Below are positions 27,364-37,397 of a stretch of 64,000 nucleotides of DNA, one piece after another; position 1 is the first letter of the stretch, and each line of letters starts with the position of its first letter. The stretch comes from CAVPCZ01 sp963779225. Lineage in GTDB: Bacteria > Bacteroidota > Ignavibacteria > UBA10030 > UBA6906. The stretch is taken from assembly GCA_963779225.1 (NCBI GenBank), contig CAVZWW010000002.1:124001-188000 (forward strand). The letters run 5' to 3'. The notes beneath the pieces are model-generated. The model saw only the letters and a program-made list of their open reading frames with translations. It searched no databases and was not told where the DNA came from. Made by a program: the position numbers and the translations under genes.

Positions 27364-27393
27364 AATATAGCCTATTCAATGTGAAAGTGTCAA
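27364..27393 (-). promoter_or_regulatory. Promoter of the barrel protein-lemA-HtpX operon
   Basis: Minus strand TTGACA (27388-27393), 18-base spacer, TATATT (27364-27369). Predicted start near 27357, giving a leader of about 190 bases to the ATG at 27169. Confidence 0.65.
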
Positions 27394-27537
27394 CTCAATG
27401 CATGGAGGGTTTGAGTTGAATTTCACGTGAGACGACAGGCTCAACGCGGGGAGGTTCGGGATGCGTGTCCTCGCCGCGGCGGGCACACCGGCGTACCCGC
27501 TCATGGCACATTGTACTGCGCATTGTACACAATTGAA

Positions 27538-27566
27538 TTGACTCTCGTGATCCACCACCGTACATT
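27538..27566 (+). promoter_or_regulatory. Promoter of the Ser/Thr kinase gene
   Basis: TTGACT (27538-27543), 17-base spacer, TACATT (27561-27566). It shares TTGACTCTC and CCGTACATTACC with the element at 8562-8590, over 18 kb away. Leader about 107 bases to the ATG at 27680. Confidence 0.6.
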
Positions 27567-27679
27567 ACCGCGGTACCGTTCGGTGCGCATGCCGCCGGGG
27601 AACTGCTCGGATGTCACGGGCGGCTCTGCATCATGCAACGAGCAGAACGGAACCGCATTTTTTCGCGGGAGGTTTCTTC

Positions 27680-30664
27680 ATGATCGGCCGGACCGTCTCG
27701 CATTACAAGATTCTCGAGCGGTTGGGTGGCGGGGGAATGGGCATCGTCTACAAAGCCCAGGACCTCAAACTCGACCGCCCTGTCGCCCTCAAGTTCCTCC
27801 CTCCTCATTTCGGCACCGACCCGGAAGAAAAAGCCCGCTTCGTCCACGAAGCCCGGGCCGCTTCCTCCCTCGACCACAACAACATCTGCAACGTCCACGA
27901 GATCGACGAGACATCGGATGGACAGATCTTCATCGTGATGGCCTGCTACGAGGGGGAAACGCTCAAGAAGAAGATCGACCGCGGCCCCATGAAGATCGAT
28001 GAAGCCGTGGAAATCGCCGCGCAGGTCGCCCAGGGGCTGGTCAAGGCCCACGAACACGACATCGTCCACCGGGACATCAAGCCGGCAAACATCATGGTGA
28101 CCACGGATGGCGTGGCAAAGATCGTCGACTTCGGCCTGGCGAAGCTCGCCGGTCAGACACAACTGACGAAAACAGGCACAACACTTGGTACGGCGGCCTA
28201 TATGTCCCCGGAGCAAACGCGGGGTGACGTGATTGACCGCCGTTCCGATATCTGGTCCCTCGGTGTGGTCCTCTATGAAATGATTACCGGACAGCTTCCA
28301 TTCAGGGGGGACTATGACAACGCTCTCATCTATGCCATCACGAACGCGCAGCCGGAGCCGATGACCTCGCTCCGCACGGGCGTCCCGCTGGAGCTGGAAC
28401 GCATTGTCAACAAAGCTCTCGAAAAAGACCCGGAAGAACGTTATCAGCACGCTGATGAACTGCTTGCAGATCTCCGGCATTTTCGCCGCGAGACAGGACG
28501 GATGTCGACCTCCGTCGCGACCGGGGATCCCCACCCTGTTCAACCGAGAAAGACTCTGCGGACAACACTCCTCTCCGCCGGCGTAATCGTTCTGCTCACC
28601 ATAGCCTTCTTTCTTCTGAAACCTTTCCTTTTCGACGAGATGCTTGTATCGGAACCCAAGCCGATCGCCGTCATCAGTTTCGTGAATCAAACCGGGGACA
28701 AGGCCTACGACTACCTGCAGGACGCCATCCCCAATCTCCTCATAACGAATCTTGAACAATCGAAATACCTGCGTGTCACGACGTGGGAGCGGATGCTGGA
28801 TATTCTGGATCAGATGGGAAAACCGGGTGTGCAGGTCATAGACAGAGAGGTGGGATTTGAGATCTGCCGGCGCGGAGGGATCGACGCCATTGTCCTCGGC
28901 AGCTTTGTGAAAGCCGGCAACATGTTCGCCACAGACGTCAAAGTCCTGAACGTCCGGTCGAAAACTCTGCTCAAAAGCGCAAGTGCAAAAGGTGAGGGAG
29001 TGGAAAGCATTCTCAAAACCCAGATCGACGAGTTGAGCAGGGAGATTTCCCGCGGGGTCGGGCTCTCTGAACGGACAATTGACTCAACGCCTCTCCAGAT
29101 CAGCGGTGTGAGCACCTCATCAATGGAGGCATACAACTACTATCTCAGGGGAAAGCAGGACTACGGCAGATACCTGTACGCGGACGCACGCCGGTTCCTG
29201 GAGAAGGCGGTGGCTATCGACACGGGTTTCGCCGCCGCACACCTCTATCTCGGATTTGCGCTGCGTCAACTTGGCAATACGGCTGAGGCCAATCACTCCA
29301 TGGAGAAGGCAAAAAAGTACGCCGGGAAGTCGACACGGAAAGAGAGAATCCTCATCGAAGCCAACTACGCATACCTTATCGAGAATCACTTCGAGGAGGC
29401 ACGGCGTCTCCTGGAGGGCCTCGCAGAAGAGTACCCCGAAGAGAAGGAAATCTATCTCTTTCTCGGAATCGGATTTGCCGTGCACAAGATGCATGATCAG
29501 GCAATCCCGGCATTGGAGAAGCTCCTGAAGCTCGACCCCGTCAACGGAGAGGGGCTCAATCAGCTTGCATACATCTATTCCGAAAGGGGAGATTTTGAAC
29601 GGGCCATTGCCTACCTGCAGAAGTATGCGGCGGCATTCCCCGGCGATCCCAACCCCTTCGACTCCATGGGGGAGATATATTTCAAGATGGGGCGGCTTGA
29701 CGAAGCGATGGCAAAGTACAACGAAGCGCTGGAGGTGAGGCCGGACTTCATGTCAAGTTACCTGACGTCGGGATATATTTACGCGCTCAAAGAGAATTAT
29801 CCTGCAGATCTGGAAAGAATCGAACAGTTCATCGCACACGCCCCGGCCATAGGATATGAGGCCGAAGGGGTCTACAATCTCGCCCTGGTGCATTTCTGGA
29901 CCGGCCAGCACCGGGATGCTCTCCGGGACCTTTCAAAGGGAGACTCCCTGGCAGAAGCAGTGGGGAACACCCCGTTGCAGGTGTTTGGAGAGTGGTGCAG
30001 AGGGTGGTATTACTGTGAGCGTGGCGATTTCGCCGGAGCGCGAAAATGCTTCAACAACTGGTACGCCCTCAACGCGGGGAGCGACTCGGTGCACATTTCC
30101 GCATTCCGGGTAGGACTTGCGTTCGCCCGGGGAGTGCTGGACATCAAGGAAGGGAACACCACTGCAGCGGCGGCAAGGCTTGCAGAGCTTCGCGCACTTC
30201 TCCCGCAGCTCAGCCAGCTCAGGCGAAGCCGCGCTGAATGGCAGCGCGATATTCTCCAGGCTGAACTTCTGCTTGCGCGGGATTCCCTCGGGCGCGCCAT
30301 CGAAGCCTTTGCATCCGCATCACAGATGCCGATCCCCACATTTTCCACACTCAATATGGGGTACTACAATATCCCGCCGTTGAAGGACGGATTCGCCCGT
30401 GCCTATCTCAGAGCAGGGCGGACGGGTGACGCCATTGCGGAGTACGAGCGGCTGACACGATTCAATTCTCAGGAGCGCGATCGGAGGCTGATCCCGCCAA
30501 TCTACCACTATGACCTTGGCAGGCTCTACGAACAGCGAGGGGAAAAAGACAAAGCCGCCGGTCAATACCGAAAACTCCTCGAGATCTGGAAAAATGCCGA
30601 CAGCGACACTCCCGCCCTGGCCGACGCAAGGAGGCGGCTTGATGGTCTGCGGGTCAGCAGGTGA
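27680..30664 (+). CDS. Ser/Thr protein kinase with TolB-like and TPR domains
   Basis: 994 residues from ATG 27680 (GGGAGG upstream). PknB/Stk-type kinase domain at residues 9-275: glycine loop GGGGMG (16-21), K38 in VALKF, HRD (130-132), DFG (150-152), APE-like region AAYMSPEQTRGD. A single membrane helix follows near 290-312 (TTLLSAGVIVLLTIAFFLLK), then an outside TolB/FlgO-like domain (PKPIAVISFVNQTGDKAYDY, EICRRGGIDAIVLGSFVKAG) and about ten TPR repeats to the end (for example EKAVAIDTGFAAAHLYLGFA, FDSMGEIYFKMGRLDEAMAK). It is thus a one-protein receptor kinase with periplasmic sensor/scaffold. The target is unknown; no phosphatase gene is adjacent. Confidence 0.94.
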   Translation: MIGRTVSHYKILERLGGGGMGIVYKAQDLKLDRPVALKFLPPHFGTDPEEKARFVHEARAASSLDHNNICNVHEIDETSDGQIFIVMACYEGETLKKKIDRGPMKIDEAVEIAAQVAQGLVKAHEHDIVHRDIKPANIMVTTDGVAKIVDFGLAKLAGQTQLTKTGTTLGTAAYMSPEQTRGDVIDRRSDIWSLGVVLYEMITGQLPFRGDYDNALIYAITNAQPEPMTSLRTGVPLELERIVNKALEKDPEERYQHADELLADLRHFRRETGRMSTSVATGDPHPVQPRKTLRTTLLSAGVIVLLTIAFFLLKPFLFDEMLVSEPKPIAVISFVNQTGDKAYDYLQDAIPNLLITNLEQSKYLRVTTWERMLDILDQMGKPGVQVIDREVGFEICRRGGIDAIVLGSFVKAGNMFATDVKVLNVRSKTLLKSASAKGEGVESILKTQIDELSREISRGVGLSERTIDSTPLQISGVSTSSMEAYNYYLRGKQDYGRYLYADARRFLEKAVAIDTGFAAAHLYLGFALRQLGNTAEANHSMEKAKKYAGKSTRKERILIEANYAYLIENHFEEARRLLEGLAEEYPEEKEIYLFLGIGFAVHKMHDQAIPALEKLLKLDPVNGEGLNQLAYIYSERGDFERAIAYLQKYAAAFPGDPNPFDSMGEIYFKMGRLDEAMAKYNEALEVRPDFMSSYLTSGYIYALKENYPADLERIEQFIAHAPAIGYEAEGVYNLALVHFWTGQHRDALRDLSKGDSLAEAVGNTPLQVFGEWCRGWYYCERGDFAGARKCFNNWYALNAGSDSVHISAFRVGLAFARGVLDIKEGNTTAAAARLAELRALLPQLSQLRRSRAEWQRDILQAELLLARDSLGRAIEAFASASQMPIPTFSTLNMGYYNIPPLKDGFARAYLRAGRTGDAIAEYERLTRFNSQERDRRLIPPIYHYDLGRLYEQRGEKDKAAGQYRKLLEIWKNADSDTPALADARRRLDGLRVSR

Positions 30665-30880
30665 CACTGTTCGCCGGCCGCCTGAGGAGCCCCTGGCGCC
30701 TCAACGCCCCCCCCCCGTCTGCGCGGGCAGTGAATTTCATCAGGAGCGCTGCTCCGGCCCGGCGAGCTCGCTACTGCAACTCCCCGGGCAATGGAGACCG
30801 GCCTTCCTCCTACCGTTCGCACCTGAGTGTCTGTATGCCGAAGAACACTGCCGAGACTCCCCTGGGACCGGACCCCCTTT
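30665..30880. other. Intergenic region with duplicated gene end
   Basis: Between two convergent genes. Holds a run of ten C (30707-30716) and the upstream copy of the GH38 gene end (see 30810-30916). No hairpin with T-tract recognised. Confidence 0.55.
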
Positions 30881-30916
30881 CTACCGTTCGCACCTGAGCG
30901 TCATGACGCCGAAGGG
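30810..30916. repeat. Direct repeat: duplicated 3' end of the GH38 gene
   Basis: Copy 1 starts at 30810 and copy 2 at 30881, 71 bases apart; both begin CTACCGTTCGCACCTGAG and remain alike for about 36 bases. On minus, copy 2 encodes the true C-terminus (FGVMTLRCER, stop) and copy 1 reads FGIQTLRCER, stop. So the end of the mannosidase gene, stop included, was duplicated and has drifted. Confidence 0.7.
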
Positions 30917-33900
30917 TGGAAGGGACAGCCGCTTGCCCGCCGGAGACCCGGCGGTTTCCTCAAGGGAACTCACCGTGACCCGTACCGGCTTCAGTCCGCG
31001 CCAGGTGATCCCGAACGTCGCCGGTTTCTCCCCCGTGTTGTACAGACGCACCATCACCGCTTTTCCGTCAACACTCGGCATCACCGAAGTTGACACGACA
31101 TCCGGCGAGTCAATCCGGAAGAGTTGCTGGCAAGCCGATTCGGTGGCCATCCCCTGCCGGACCAGCAATGGCTGGCTCTGTTCGAGCCCCGCTCTGTAAG
31201 CGGCGGCGGGACTGAAAGCATTGTGCGGAATGACCGAATAGTGCAACGTCGCCTCCCCTTCCTGCGAAGCCGCAAAGTTCGTGTGCCAGTAATTGTTCAT
31301 CACGTAGGAGTAGACCGTTCCTCCCGGCGCCACGGAGGTACGCCAGATCCGGTACAGTTTTGACGAAGGAGTCTCATCGGTCATCACGCCCAGCTCCACG
31401 AGCGGCGACTCATGCACCGTGAGTGTGACGCCGTATTCCCTGTTGGAAATGTCGATCCATCGCCCGGTGGAGAAATAGTCCTTGCACGAGCCCGGCAGCT
31501 GGTCTGCCTCAGGTCGAACGATCCCCCAGCTCCCGTCCATGCGCCAGATCCCACCGGGGACGTTGAACGGAAAAGCCACGTGCACCCCTTCTTTCGAACG
31601 AACCTGGAGCCTGTCGATCCTGTTGAGGATGCGTACACGCGGGGATCCGTGGACGAGGGATATTTCCTGCACCAGCGATTTCGAACCGGGCGCTTCTGAC
31701 GTCACCCGGATTCTTCCCAGCAGCGGGCCCTGCTCCACAACCTCGATCTTTGCGGCGCCATTCCCTCTGGCCGCGGCAGGGCTGAAGCCGGCGACATACA
31801 GATACTGGTTCAGGCCGCCATACGTGGACGAGTCCACAAGCTCCCGTCCGGTCCCGGTCTTCAGGCTTCGTATGGCCCCGGTTGCGGCATCCAACCTTAC
31901 GAACACCGCAGAATTCCTGAGCACGCTCCCGGCAACTTTCACGTCGCCTTGCCCTGCGGCTTTTCCGGGTCTCACCCAATATTGCTTCCCTCCCATTTCC
32001 GGGACATCCTGTGCCAGGAAGACCAGCTCGCCCGTTGAGAGACGCTGTGAGGGCACCACCGCGCCACGGACGTCAACCACCCGATCCCCCGCCTTGCTCC
32101 GCCCGGGACTCAACGTCACCAGATCAGTCCTTCGCCAGGAAGAGGTGTTTAACACTTCAACGGTTGTTCCGTTTTCATGGGAGCCCAGCATGGCACCCAT
32201 GAGCGCGACAGACTTCTCTTCCGCATCCAGTGCATACCCGCGTTTGACATTCCACTGGGACACCACAAACGGACTCTCCGGCTCGCCGATGCTGTTGTGC
32301 GCTCCCCATGTGTGTTCATCAAAGAGCGCAACATAACGCCAGGCGTTGTAGAGTTCACCGCGGAGGTCTTCCCTGACGGGACGCATGCAGGCCAGGATTT
32401 CCGTCTGCACCAGACGTTCGGAGGCGCTGCGCACGATCCCGAGTTCGCGCAGCGTGGAAAGCGCACCGTCTTCCCAGTACGGGGTAATATCGCCGGAGAA
32501 AGACGGAAGAGTTTTTCCCCAGCGCCGTTCGAATTCCTGGAACATCCGGGAGGAGGTGGCGATAATAAGTCTGGGGGTGGTGTACTGTTCGTTCCAGGCC
32601 TTGACGAATGCGGGGAGGCCGGGGTCCACCGGTCCGTTATCCCCCCCGATCGTGTATCGCAGCTGCACCATGTCGTACGGGTACTTCTGTTTCTCCAGAT
32701 CCCGAAGGTAGTCAAACAGGTTGCCGGCCGTGTTCAGTCCGGCCCTCCCCATGATCCAGTCGGCAAACCAGGAATACCCTTTACCCGCAACCCAGAAGAG
32801 GATTTTTTCTTTGCCTGAAGGAGAGACCCAGTAGAACGGTTTGTCCCCCCATGTCAGATTGAAGTGCCCGACCCGATCCCCCTGGATGGGTGTGAAAGGC
32901 ATAAGGTTGGGCCCGCTGGAATAGTACCTGATACCTCCCTGCGCAAGCGCTGTTACGGTGGCCCACGTTGAACCCGGAATATCCGTGATCATCGCATCAT
33001 CGATCGTGACGCCAAGGATTTTTTCCAGTTGCCTGGCATAGTCCGTGAGTCGCAACAGCTCCTCCGGCCGGCAGATGCCGGTCAGCTGATTTGCATAGAG
33101 TGCATTCAGCCCGATCCCTCCCTGCCTCACCACCTCGCCAAATTCCTTCCGCTCCGTTTCCGTGCACGTGGAGAGGAAACTCTCCACAGCCCAGAGGATC
33201 TCGGTGTTCCATTTGAAGCGCGCTTCTTCCGGATAATCACGCGTCTCCCTGAACAAGCCGCATGGCATCCCGGAGGTTCTGCAGCTGTTTCTTCTCGACA
33301 TCCGCCTGCAGGTCGGAGTAGCCGATGTCGTTATGAGAATGTGGAAGGAGCCAGAACTCCCTGTAGGGGACAGGGTCGAGGGTCAACCTGATGCGCTGTT
33401 CCGGACGTTCCGGCAGCCTGACTGTCAGATCGGCCTCCTGCCTTTGTTGGACGGCATCGAACCTCACCTGTACCCTGTTGAATCCGAGCTTCAGATCTGC
33501 AGTAACCGGTTCATGTCCCGCCGTTGACAGTACGACCCGGCCGCCGGGTCCGAAATGGTCGATCATCACATCCACGAGCTGCCGGGGGCCCTCCGGAGTG
33601 CGTAAGAGTGCAGGCTGGGGTTTCACGGCGAGAGAGTCTCTCATGACGTGCTTGAAGGTCATGTACCAGTCGCGGCTCCCGGCGCTGTCGCCCGTAATGC
33701 TGATCGTAAGCGGCAGCCCCTCTGGAAAAGCACCCGCGGGCACCGTGAGGAACATGAATCCGAAAAGATCCTGAACAGTGTCTTCCCATTGTGCGTCGAA
33801 TGTGAGGCGGACATTGTCCCGTCCGGAAACCGTCCAGTGGCGAATTCGCTTTTCCCTGACCGTCGAGAAGGACAACCACTCGCGGCCGTTGATGGCGACC

Positions 33901-34220
33901 CGGAATCTGGCATCGGCACGGCTGCTCCCGGTGGAATGAGCCGCAATCCAGACAAACGTCACGGAATCCATCCGCACGTCGCCGGGAATGGGCGCCGTCT
34001 CCCAGGTGATGGCTTGTTTCCCGTCAATGCAGCGGGTCAGGAGCGCGTCCGTCGCATACGGGTGGAAGGAGTGGTACCCGATGTGTTCGCCTGCGATCTC
34101 CCGGACAAACCCGTTCAGCAAGACTCCTCCGGGATCCTGCGGCGCGGCTGCGCGAGCCGGGGGAGATGAAGTGAGTAGCAGAATGCAAAGAACAAAACCG
34201 GGGATTCTCTGGCAGTTCAC
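30881..34220 (-). CDS. GH38-type alpha-mannosidase, interrupted by a frameshift
   Basis: Reads from GTG 34220 (AGGAG upstream) with signal peptide IPGFVLCILLLTSSPPARAA, so secreted or periplasmic. The 5' part holds an extra N-terminal beta domain and then the GH38 opening motif FWLLPHSHNDIGYSDLQADV, but stops at 33237. The other frame continues from ETRDYPEEARFKWNTEILWA, with the second GH38 motif, to the stop at 30881. MITDIPGSTW carries a candidate nucleophile Asp, and the C-terminal beta domains follow. Joined, about 1,112 residues. The shift lies between 33237 and 33301, most likely near QGD/RET; no long homopolymer is there. The rest is intact, so either sequence error or recent inactivation. 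Mannose release from glycans is the family activity. Confidence 0.8.
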
Positions 34221-34269
34221 GATGGGCTCCTGTGGAACAACGGCAAGGGATTGGTGAGGTATCAAACCC

Positions 34270-34298
34270 AAAATACACCGGAGCAGCGGGATTAGCAA
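34270..34298 (-). promoter_or_regulatory. Promoter candidate for the GH38-type gene
   Basis: Minus strand TTGCTA (34293-34298), 17-base spacer, TATTTT (34270-34275). Leader of about 43 bases to the GTG at 34220. Both hexamers are imperfect. Confidence 0.4.
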
Positions 34299-34481
34299 GT
34301 GTTTCGTGCCGCTTCAGCTTACCGTTACCTGAGCAGCTTTCCTTCCCCGCATTGCAGATGCCGGGAGATTTTGTTACCATTTCTCGGGCTGTTCGTGAAG
34401 CACCGGCAAAGAGCCGCGTACCGGTATCCGGCCCCGGTACGTCATGCCGAAACCATCACATACAGGCGAGTAAGGCCGTCG

Positions 34482-36401
34482 ATGAAGCCACGCACAATAA
34501 TACCGATTGCGGCCCTGACGGTGATCGCCGCGGGCGCCTCTCTCTTCTTCGTGCTCCCGGCTGCGCAGTCGAATGGCGGATCCGGCTTTCCACTTGATGA
34601 TGCGTGGATTCATCTGCAATTCGCCCGCAATCTCCACGATTATGGCAGCTTCTCCTACTTCCGGGACCTGATGGTGACCTCCGGGTCGACATCCCCGCTC
34701 TATACAATTCTCCTGGCGGCCGGCTTCTTCCTGACGTCGAATGAAATGATGCTCTCGTACACGGTGGGCATTCTGTCACATGTCGCCCTTGTGATCCTGG
34801 TATTTCTTCTGATGCGGATCCCGTCCGCCGGCAGGCCGGTGCGCACGGGAGCGCAGGTGTTTCCGTTTATTGCCGCTGGTTTGACGGCGCTTGAACCCCG
34901 CCTGATCTACGCATCAGTCTCGGGAATGGAAACAAGTCTGTTCACCGCTTTGCTGGTCGGCGCGTTGCTGGCGTACAGGAAGAAGCATGCCGTCTGGCTC
35001 GGAGTCACAACGGGAATGGCACTCTGGGCACGCCCCGAAGCGGTGCTCTTTGTGGCGGTGCTGGTTCTCGACCTCGCCTATGACGCATGGTGGCGCGAAC
35101 ATCCTGCGATGAAGAAGCGGGAGGTGGCGAAGGCGGCACCTCCTTTGAACGTGTGGGTCTTCCTTGGTGTGAGTGCTGCATTCGCCGCCGCCTATGGTAT
35201 CTGGAATTCCGTCCTGTCCGGAACCGTGCTCCCGAACACCTATGCGGCGAAGCTCAAATACTACGGCTCGGGTTCGCCGGACTTCGGTCCGGAGTTGATC
35301 CGGTTCCTGACAGACGGGCACCTCATGCCGTTGGTTCTTCTGGCGGGAATGGGAGTGGTGAACGTTGTCGTGCGGATCTTTCGCCGGAAGCCGCAGACAT
35401 ATCTTGTGCATCTTTGCTGGATAGTGGCTCTGATATGCGTGTACTGGCTGAAGCTCCCCCGTCTGTATCAGGAGGGGCGTTATCTGATGCCGCTTCTCCC
35501 GTTCGTCCTTATGCTGGGTGTGGATGGACTTGAGTCGGTTCTCGCCCGCCTGGAATCGACCGTTCACCTCCTGAAGAGAAAATCCTGGCGTGTTGCGCTG
35601 GCCGCCGCCTGCGCGGGCGCGCTCGTCATACAATTTGTGGCTGCCGACATGACGAAGTCGCGCGGGTACGCCGGGGCGTGCAAGTACATTGAAGACCGCC
35701 AGGTGACAACCGCCCGGTGGATCAGCTCACACCTTCCCGAGGATGCCATTGTCGCAACGCATGATGTTGGAGCGGTGGCATTCTACGGGGGACGGCGGAT
35801 CGCTGACATGGTCGGTCTTGTCTCTCCTGATATGATCAGGAATATCGGCAGGTTCGACGGACTGCAGCGCTTTCTTCTCTCGCAAAAGGTGACCCACGTT
35901 GCCGTTTTGCGGAACTGGTTCGAAGTAGCGAATCAGACGCCACTGTTCCAGACAGATGAGCAGAATCCGGAGATTATGGAAGTGTTTTCGTACGATCCCG
36001 GGCGGACCCGCTTCGTCTCTCAGGACGTCACACGGGGGGTCATGACCGCATCCACACTGCTGGGCGCAGGACAGCCCGGCGAGGCGCTACGCATTCTCGA
36101 ATTCCAGAATCGGGTGGAACCGGGATCGGCACGCGTGCACTATCTGATGGCGGTGGCCGCGGTGGCCCTCGGCCGTCTGGATCAGGCTGATGCGGAGCTC
36201 CGTATCGCCTTGCAGCTCCAGGCCGATCACTGGGCGGCTCGCACCCTGCTGGCGGAGCTTTCGTACAGACGGGGGAATGTGGTTGATGCGAGGGAGATGA
36301 TCGACACGGTTCTTTCTGCCAGGCCTGATGACCGTGCGGCCCGTCGGGTTCTCGCGTTGCTTACGCGCGACACAACTGCGGCGGGCCGAAGGAGCAATTA
36401 G
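34482..36401 (+). CDS. GT-C type membrane glycosyltransferase-like protein with C-terminal TPRs
   Basis: 639 residues from ATG 34482. The first hydrophobic helix is followed by GFPLDDAWIHLQFARNLHDY, the acidic pair in the first outer loop that marks polyprenyl-phosphate-sugar dependent GT-C enzymes (ArnT/PMT-like). About ten to twelve more helices follow to about residue 390 (for example GILSHVALVILVFLLMRIPS, RYLMPLLPFVLMLGVDG). After a soluble domain (AIVATHDVGAVAFYGGRRIA) come TPR-like repeats (ILEFQNRVEPGSARVHYLMA to RGNVVDAREMIDTVLSARPD). Such proteins move sugars to envelope glycans or proteins; acceptor unknown. The TPR tail is unusual for the fold. The open frame upstream to 34299 is without a start signal. 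Confidence 0.8.
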   Translation: MKPRTIIPIAALTVIAAGASLFFVLPAAQSNGGSGFPLDDAWIHLQFARNLHDYGSFSYFRDLMVTSGSTSPLYTILLAAGFFLTSNEMMLSYTVGILSHVALVILVFLLMRIPSAGRPVRTGAQVFPFIAAGLTALEPRLIYASVSGMETSLFTALLVGALLAYRKKHAVWLGVTTGMALWARPEAVLFVAVLVLDLAYDAWWREHPAMKKREVAKAAPPLNVWVFLGVSAAFAAAYGIWNSVLSGTVLPNTYAAKLKYYGSGSPDFGPELIRFLTDGHLMPLVLLAGMGVVNVVVRIFRRKPQTYLVHLCWIVALICVYWLKLPRLYQEGRYLMPLLPFVLMLGVDGLESVLARLESTVHLLKRKSWRVALAAACAGALVIQFVAADMTKSRGYAGACKYIEDRQVTTARWISSHLPEDAIVATHDVGAVAFYGGRRIADMVGLVSPDMIRNIGRFDGLQRFLLSQKVTHVAVLRNWFEVANQTPLFQTDEQNPEIMEVFSYDPGRTRFVSQDVTRGVMTASTLLGAGQPGEALRILEFQNRVEPGSARVHYLMAVAAVALGRLDQADAELRIALQLQADHWAARTLLAELSYRRGNVVDAREMIDTVLSARPDDRAARRVLALLTRDTTAAGRRSN

Positions 36402-36861
36402 AAAATTCCCCTACTTCCCTGACAAAACCACCCGGAGCATGGGCGGAATACTGTTCACCACCACAACATACCCTCCTGAACTGATGTCCTGATACGCCGT
36501 TCCTGTACCTCCCGCCACGTCATTCCTTCGGGCCTCTCGTTATCCATTGTGCGATCAAGCGGTATTACAGAGGCAAATGAAGAATCCCGTCTTTCCGTAA
36601 GACAGAAGCGTTTCATTGCGTTCTCGACAAGCATCCGGTCCCCCATGTACTGGCATGGGGCACAATTTCCCGTTGGATTTCGAGGTTTTTCCTGTTCAAG
36701 CCGTGGCCATTGAAGAAAGAATACCCCCGGGGGGTTCAAAACCTCGTTCGCACACCGGAAATGTGCGCAGAATACCCCTTTTTAGGGCATCCCTCCATGG
36801 CACTCTATTTGCCGCTCAATGATGAACAAGAGCAACGATTCATTCAGCGGAGGAGATTCAA
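36402..36861. other. Intergenic region upstream of pilin-like operon
   Basis: 460 bases. A hairpin CCCCATG-TACTGG-CATGGGG at 36641-36660 and a C/G palindrome ACCCCC-CGGGGGGT near 36723-36737. A 94-codon frame on minus (36455-36739) has no recognisable features or start site and is not called. No clear promoter. Confidence 0.5.
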
Positions 36862-37386
36862 TTGGGGTCCGGCCATACATTGCTCACTCTCGGTGCCTTT
36901 GTCCTTCTCTCCACGATACTCGTGAATTTCTATGGCACCTCCGCCAGCGCGGGAGACGCCATAGGAAGCGGACAGGATGGCATTTTTCTGACCTCCATAA
37001 CCACTTCATTCATTGAACAGGCTCAGGGACTCGCATTCGATGCGGTCACCGACACCATGCACGTCGGCCTGACAGGTGTTTCGGTCCTGACCTCCCCCTT
37101 GGCGCTCGGCCCGGAGGCGGGAGAGGATTCACTGTTTGAGTTTGATGATTTCGATGATTTCAATGGATTCTCCATCGAACGGGAAGCCGGGACCTCAAAC
37201 CGGCGGTACAGAACGGAATTCACAGTGTCGTATGTGGACATGACCGATCTGGAGAAAGTCTTATTGTCCCGGACATTCGTCAAGCGGCTGGACATAAAAA
37301 CGTGGCGGACATTTCCTGTAAACCGTGAAGGCGGTGTCGACACGCTGCGTTCATCGTTTGTCATGGGCTATTTTCACTTCGACTGA
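36862..37386 (+). CDS. Minor-pilin-like protein (PilV/MshD-like), TTG start
   Basis: 174 residues. Start TTG 36862 is set by GGAGGAGAT 6-10 bases upstream. One N-terminal hydrophobic helix (LLTLGAFVLLSTILVNFY) right after MGSGH, then a mostly beta domain with FEFDDFDDFNGFSIEREAGT, the D-D-x-D-D-x-x-G pattern seen in PilV/MshD-type minor pilins, and a small C-terminal end. The classic prepilin sequence GFTLIE is absent. It is the first of three genes with 11 and 5 base gaps, in the order V-, W-, X-like of minor-pilin operons. It probably sits at the tip of a type IV pilus or secretion pseudopilus; weakly supported. Confidence 0.6.
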   Translation: MGSGHTLLTLGAFVLLSTILVNFYGTSASAGDAIGSGQDGIFLTSITTSFIEQAQGLAFDAVTDTMHVGLTGVSVLTSPLALGPEAGEDSLFEFDDFDDFNGFSIEREAGTSNRRYRTEFTVSYVDMTDLEKVLLSRTFVKRLDIKTWRTFPVNREGGVDTLRSSFVMGYFHFD

Positions 37387-37397
37387 AGGAGCGATCC

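Larger units (their letters stand above)
27170..27679. other. Divergent intergenic region with two promoters
   Basis: 510 bases without a gene. It holds the minus promoter at 27364-27393, a GC hairpin at 27219-27239, two copies of CATTGTAC 12 bases apart just before the plus promoter at 27538-27566, and the kinase leader. Confidence 0.6.

Noticed and set aside
30707..30716. Ten-C run as a phase-variation switch
   Set aside because: It lies between two convergent stops, not in a gene or a promoter, so it cannot switch a frame.
36455..36739. 94-codon minus frame upstream of the pilin-like operon
   Set aside because: No start signal or family; third-position use is not like neighbours.
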